DNA of 64,000 nt, taken from NCBI RefSeq assembly GCF_965638725.1, contig NC_134949.1:14816951-14880950 (forward strand), read 5' to 3'. This document shows positions 59,216 to 64,000 of this stretch, piece after piece; positions within the stretch are counted from its first letter, which is position 1, and every line of letters begins with the position of its first letter. Below the pieces are notes generated by a model that worked only from the letters and a program-made list of their open reading frames with translations, was not told the origin of the DNA and made no database searches. This stretch comes from Aptenodytes patagonicus (lineage: Eukaryota; Chordata; Aves; Sphenisciformes; Spheniscidae). The translations under genes were made by a program, and so were the position numbers.

Positions 59216-60280
59216 CCATCTTCTAGGAAACTCAAGTTAAAATTTGTATATGAAATTTTTTACTTGCTTTTCTGTGTTTGCCACTCCTCATGGATATTCC
59301 CAGGCAAATTAATCTCCTTGGAATATTCTGACATCTTTTGAAAATCCAGGTAACCAAACAGATCTGCCCAACTAAGGACACTGATTTGTTTTGAAAACTG
59401 AATGAGCTTATATTTAAGTTTCAATTTGTTTTATCAAACCCTGCTACAAAAGCAGCTTAACTGTCACTGCAGAACATTTCCTCATTCCAGGTGTTTTAGA
59501 TAAATCAGCTCACTCATCTTTCAGGCACGTTATTTGCCATAAATAATAAAATCCATTATTTAGAATGCTGCAGGAATACCCACAAGTGATAACCCCCTAA
59601 TACACAGCCTCCAAAGTGAATGTGCAAAATAATTCCTGAAGAGGTCACTTGTTCATGTTTCCCTCACTACATACAATAGCTCTTACAAACAAGAAACCAA
59701 ACTCTCAACCTTCTACAGAACAAAACTGAACAGACAACACTGAAAGACATACCCAAATACAAAAGTGGGTTTGTAGGGCACTTTTTCTGTTCCTCTCCCT
59801 TAAAAATCTCCTTAGTTCTATATTTACATGCACTTAAGATCTAAAAAGACGGTTTCTACTTCAACTTGCATCATTTATGACTTCTAACTGTGCAAACTAA
59901 AGAAACGCAGACCTAACCACACATGAATGAAATAGATGCAAATCAACCTCTGAGAGTCCAAGTGAAAACTACTTCATATTCTGCCCCGAATGTGCCTCTT
60001 AACCATTCTTCACTGCAATGAACTTCATGTATTACAAATGACTTGTTTTGGATACGCTATTTACCTGTTCATAATACTAACAGCTTTCCCATCGTTGCCC
60101 TGAATGGGAGAGTGTTGTATGTCTAAAATTTTAAATGTCTGTTCTACCTATATAAAAAATTTCTTTCAGATGGGCCTTTACTCAGTTTCTTTCAAGCTAC
60201 TATATAATTAATAACAAATCAAGACTTCAAAATTTGTTGAAGCACGGTCAGTGTTTCAGATGCTGTGTGAAGAAAGGTAT

Positions 60281-60350
60281 TTTCCAAGGCCACACAGCGA
60301 TTTGAATGCAGATCTGAATTTAAGGCATTCCAAGTTTATTCACCCACTCA
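60281..60350 (-). repeat. MIR-like ancient SINE, antisense
   Basis: tccaaggccacacagcgatt followed by tgaatgcagatctgaattta and a 'gcattccaag' segment matches antisense MIR ('CCAAGGTCACACAGCTAG...GGATTCGAACCCAGGTCT...'). Short and diverged. Confidence 0.55.
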
Positions 60351-63300
60351 TGTTGCCTCTGTCACGTATTAACATGGCAGGAACAGCACAGGGGAAAGAC
60401 AGATGATTTCCATTACAACTACCTACCAAGGTGCATGAACTCCACAACGTGGCACAGCTGTGACAGCACAGCTGTGCAATTCAGCTTTCCCCCCTACCAC
60501 TTCCAATGCCTTGAACAACCTGTCATCCAGTGCAGGTGGTTCCAACTTTCTATGCACCTTCTCAGAAGCACACACAGACTATATTTTAGAAGAACTTTTA
60601 GGAAAAAAAAAATGCGTAGACGCTCACCAGCTGAAGACATGGGATATTTTTCCTATGAGGTGCTCTAATTACTTTCTATAATTACTTACATAAGCTCATT
60701 GGGGGGGAAAAAAAAATCACTTCTCATTAAAACAAGGCATAGCTCAACTCAGAACAATTCTTGCGAGTTTTAACATGGACAGTAAGCAAACAAACCAAGA
60801 TCATTAGAAGTCCAACTTGCAAGCAAGTCCACACAAAGGAATCAGTTCCACCTGAAGACATTTAACTACGAGACATGCAACAGGAGGTCTCTGAGAACAA
60901 GCATGCAATAAACATCTTTCCAAGGTATCAAATGTTTGACATGTATCAGTCATTTCTGATTTAAACCACCCGAGTCAACTGGAGCATAGGTAAAACATAT
61001 TAGGATGGTTATTTCCTACCAGAGCTTAGCTGGCTTTTTATAGTGCTAGGACCTGGCTTCATCCATGCTTGGTGTAACATGTCACTTCAGGTGGGAAGAA
61101 CGAATAGTACATCTGTTTGTCAAAACATGAGAGTAGCCTTTGGTCAGCCAAGAAATGATTACAGGGGGAGTAAGCTTGGAAGCTAACAGGAAGAAGAGAA
61201 AACAATTTTAAGACAAGGATTTCAAAGTGGGTTATTTATAGAGTCAATACTCAATTATCCATGGTCAGATTATCTGTACCAGAGATGCAGAAACAAATCA
61301 GCTCCAGCTGGGCTCATTAGCCTAGGTGCAGCTTGGTGCAAATGTTCCTATACTTCTAGGGACGGCACAGGTCCAGAAATTATGCAACAACATTTTTTCA
61401 GCATAAGACTGCAGTCCTTTTTTTATCTAAAGTGAGGCACTTCGGTTGTCTCTGTACGGCATTTCCAAAGGCAACAGCATTGAGGAAAATGACAAAGACT
61501 TCAGATGAAGCCACCGCCTTGCAGCATTACCCCCGTGCTCTGGGTCCCAAGAAGTTTTATTAACTCAGGCACAGCGTCAAGCCCGAGCTGGCTGTGTGCA
61601 TTCCTGCCATGCTGCGTCAGGGCTGCGTCCTCCGCCTGGACGCCAGGGAGCTGGAGAGCTCGGTGCAGACAAGCACAAGATACTTGTGACAACGCAGGAG
61701 CCAAGCACCAGCCAGCATGGCAAACACTAATAAACCCAAATACAGCTGGGATGGCCTCCGTGCAGAGGGACTGAGCTGTGAGATCACTTGAGATTATGAT
61801 TTACAGTTAAGTCATTTAAACCAGATATTCTAAATAAGGGAAAACTTTGAACACAAGTGCTTTCCTAACTCTAAGAAAAACACAGCAAGAGACAATACCA
61901 ATCCAGCTTGAGGCTGTTTTCCTGGCCACAATGCCAAAAGTGTAATTGACAGTGAAATAAAAAGGTAGACAGGGAAGGAAATGGAAAAAATCCAACATTA
62001 CATTTCCTACCTGCCAATTGCTTCCTCTGAATCAGACTATCTGTGCTCATGCTGAAGGGCTGAAACCTTTCTCCATCTGTCAGGAGACAGCAAACTCCAG
62101 AAAAGACTTTATGCTCTTTAGACTCTTCTGGAAGTTGTCCCTCCTCATCAAATTGATGCTGCTATAGTTGAAAGAAATCCTATTGTTTAGAGATAACAAG
62201 AGATACTTCTAAATTGGAGGAGTTTGAGATTCAGTTTATTTTTTTCCAGCGATGGGAGTCACTTGACCAAAGAGGCAGGGAAAGGACAACAAGCAGGATA
62301 CTGGCATGAAAAATCTCAGCTATAATCAGCTGACTCCAGCTTGATTACAGAGGAGGAACTAAACTCTGTATTTGGCAAATGGATCACAGAGCAAGTCTTT
62401 TTTAAAGCTTTTTGCTGAGTCTGCCAATTGGTAGCTAGACAGTACAGCAGATTTAACCAGCAATGGCTAACAAGTGAACCAAAAGTAACCATGCCTGAGC
62501 TATCACCCCTGGGATTTGCCTACTGTATCTAAACACTGAGAGAAAAAGGTTTATTTACACTGAAGAGCACAACGTGTAGCAGAGAACTGCTCAAGTAGTT
62601 TCAAATTACAGCAAGAAACAGAGGGCCACAGAGCGTAGGACGAGGTAGAGGAAGAGGGTTACCTATCCTACCAGAACATCATTGTAACACTTGCGGAAAT
62701 CTGCAGGTCCTAAATCTACAACCTTATTACTCCTCCTTTCCTTCTCCCTAGTCCCAAATGCCTTGACTTTCCAGGTTGCTTAAGGTCTGAAAAACAAATA
62801 ATTCAAGAAAAACAATAGTTCAAAACCAAAGTTCACTATGATAGGTATTACTTATCAGAGAACTCTGGCAGTTTTAGTTGTTATTTCTCCTTACATTTCA
62901 GATCCCTAAATGCCTACTGCCTAAAAGGTGATAGCAGTGGAAGTTACAGAAGGTTTATTGTGTTTCTTTGCTGTTTTACCTTAGGACGTGAAGTTTATTC
63001 TTGGTATTAGGGACTAACATACTTTGGAAGGTGTAACATTCAGCAAACAAAAGTGGAAAACATATCTTCTGCTGTACAGTATTTGCAGGTCTTGTGTATG
63101 GGATTTATCTTGGAATACATACTAATGAGGACAGCAGCACAAGCACTAGAAGGGAAAGGACTCAATTACTGTAAACAACTGGGAGCAAAAGACTGTTAAA
63201 CATTCAACAATTCACATCAACGGAAGGTTTAAAAGTTTTCACCTCTTATTTGCTGTAACAAAATTAGGTCAACACTCCCCTCCTCCCCCCTAAGCCCCAT

Positions 63301-64000
63301 CAAAATGGGAAAGACAATAAATGCAAAACCACTGCACTACCTCACTGCCCTGCTGAAAGTCTTGATTGCTGTAAGGTTTCAGGAAAGACACCCAAGGTAT
63401 TTCCCCTTCCTGGGGGCTACTGCCACAGAAAATTTCAGCCTGTAACTTCCAGGTAAATTGGCTGTGTATCTGTCAAGCACATACATGCAAACCGCACTTA
63501 CATAAACTTTCTGCTCCAGTACTGCTCCCCCCACCCCAAGATAACAATTCTAGCCAGGAACTTGATTAGCAACAGACTGTGAAACACTTTCAGAGAACTT
63601 CAGAGCTGGCACTTACAAAAGGACAGTGAAATTTTATGGCCTGAAGGCCCCCGAGCAAAGTGTGGCGGCTGGCAACGGGCCTTGCATGTTATGGCTACAG
63701 TCATACCGCGGATCAGAGATGCAATTTCTATTCCTGCTCCTCCTCTCTTTCAAAACATTCCTGGCTCACCTTTGGCTTCAACCTGGTATTAATACACGGC
63801 TGCATTACAGTGTAGGAATAGAGACTGGGCACATTGTGTAACATAACCTTGAGTCTTTCAGCAACTGCTTCCTAGAATAGGCTGCTCTTGTCCTGCAAGT
63901 ACAGTGTGTATTGCTGCTGCCAGATGTAGCCTTGTAGATTCAGTATATTGAAATAGGCTTGCTGAGCCCACTTTCACAAGCAATCTCGATTCATCCTGTG

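Larger units (their letters stand above)
49491..64000 (-). other. ATXN7L1: ATXN7L1 intron upstream of exon A (partial, >14.5 kb)
   Basis: No upstream ATXN7L1 exon was found: neither the zinc-finger cysteine exon (family text VCSACNQ) nor the start exon. ATXN7L1 has very long 5' introns in other vertebrates, which fits. The stretch is AT-rich with two GC-richer patches (50580-50800 and 61500-61780), short microsatellites and MIR-like remnants. Confidence 0.65.

Noticed and set aside
49491-64000. Search for the upstream ATXN7L1 exons (zinc-finger cysteines and start).
   Set aside because: No sequence encoding the expected Cys-x2-Cys block or the start exon was found on the minus strand. They probably lie beyond 64000.

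Overview
This window is vertebrate nuclear DNA, almost certainly from a bird. The evidence is interrupted coding exons with GT-AG introns, a single CpG island, several copies of the avian CR1 LINE (one with a 261-codon open frame), and a solo endogenous-retrovirus LTR of a type widespread in birds. The species cannot be resolved from the sequence alone. Three genes are recognised from translated exons: the last exon of RINT1 (+), all three coding exons of EFCAB10 (-), and the last nine coding exons of ATXN7L1 (-). This order matches the RINT1-EFCAB10-ATXN7L1 neighbourhood of human 7q22, which supports the calls and separates ATXN7L1 from its paralogue ATXN7. LAYOUT: 1-984 is the end of RINT1 (intron, then the terminal exon and stop). 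985-2156 is its 3' UTR or flank. 2157-2766 is a solo LTR lying between the tail-to-tail genes RINT1 and EFCAB10. 3163-3956 is EFCAB10, whose 5' end sits in a CpG island with an RFX X-box-like site just upstream of the ATG. 4100-13700 is intergenic and holds a decayed 2.3-kb CR1 (6681-8985) and a smaller CR1 piece (10140-10470). About 13710-16302 is the probable long 3' UTR of ATXN7L1, with four Pumilio-type motifs. 16303-49490 holds nine ATXN7L1 exons joined by eight introns, all in phase, giving 739 residues plus the split first codon. 49491-64000 is the 3' part of a long intron; the 5' exons lie beyond the window. The 49-kb exon is followed within about 75 bp by a well-preserved CR1, and the same intron carries a much older CR1/L3-type LINE (42.8-44.27 kb) and decayed MIR-like SINE pieces. 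FUNCTION: the three genes are not an operon and have no evident common pathway. RINT1 acts in ER-Golgi vesicle tethering. EFCAB10 has a dimerisation/docking fold and a degenerate EF-hand and is probably a cilium/flagellum protein. ATXN7L1 is a nuclear SCA7-domain protein related to a SAGA deubiquitinase-module subunit. I found no new multi-gene system. The more unusual signals are regulatory or repeat-derived: a duplicated core-promoter segment in the LTR, the X-box, the Pumilio-site cluster, the young CR1 next to a splice donor, and an AT-rich palindrome.
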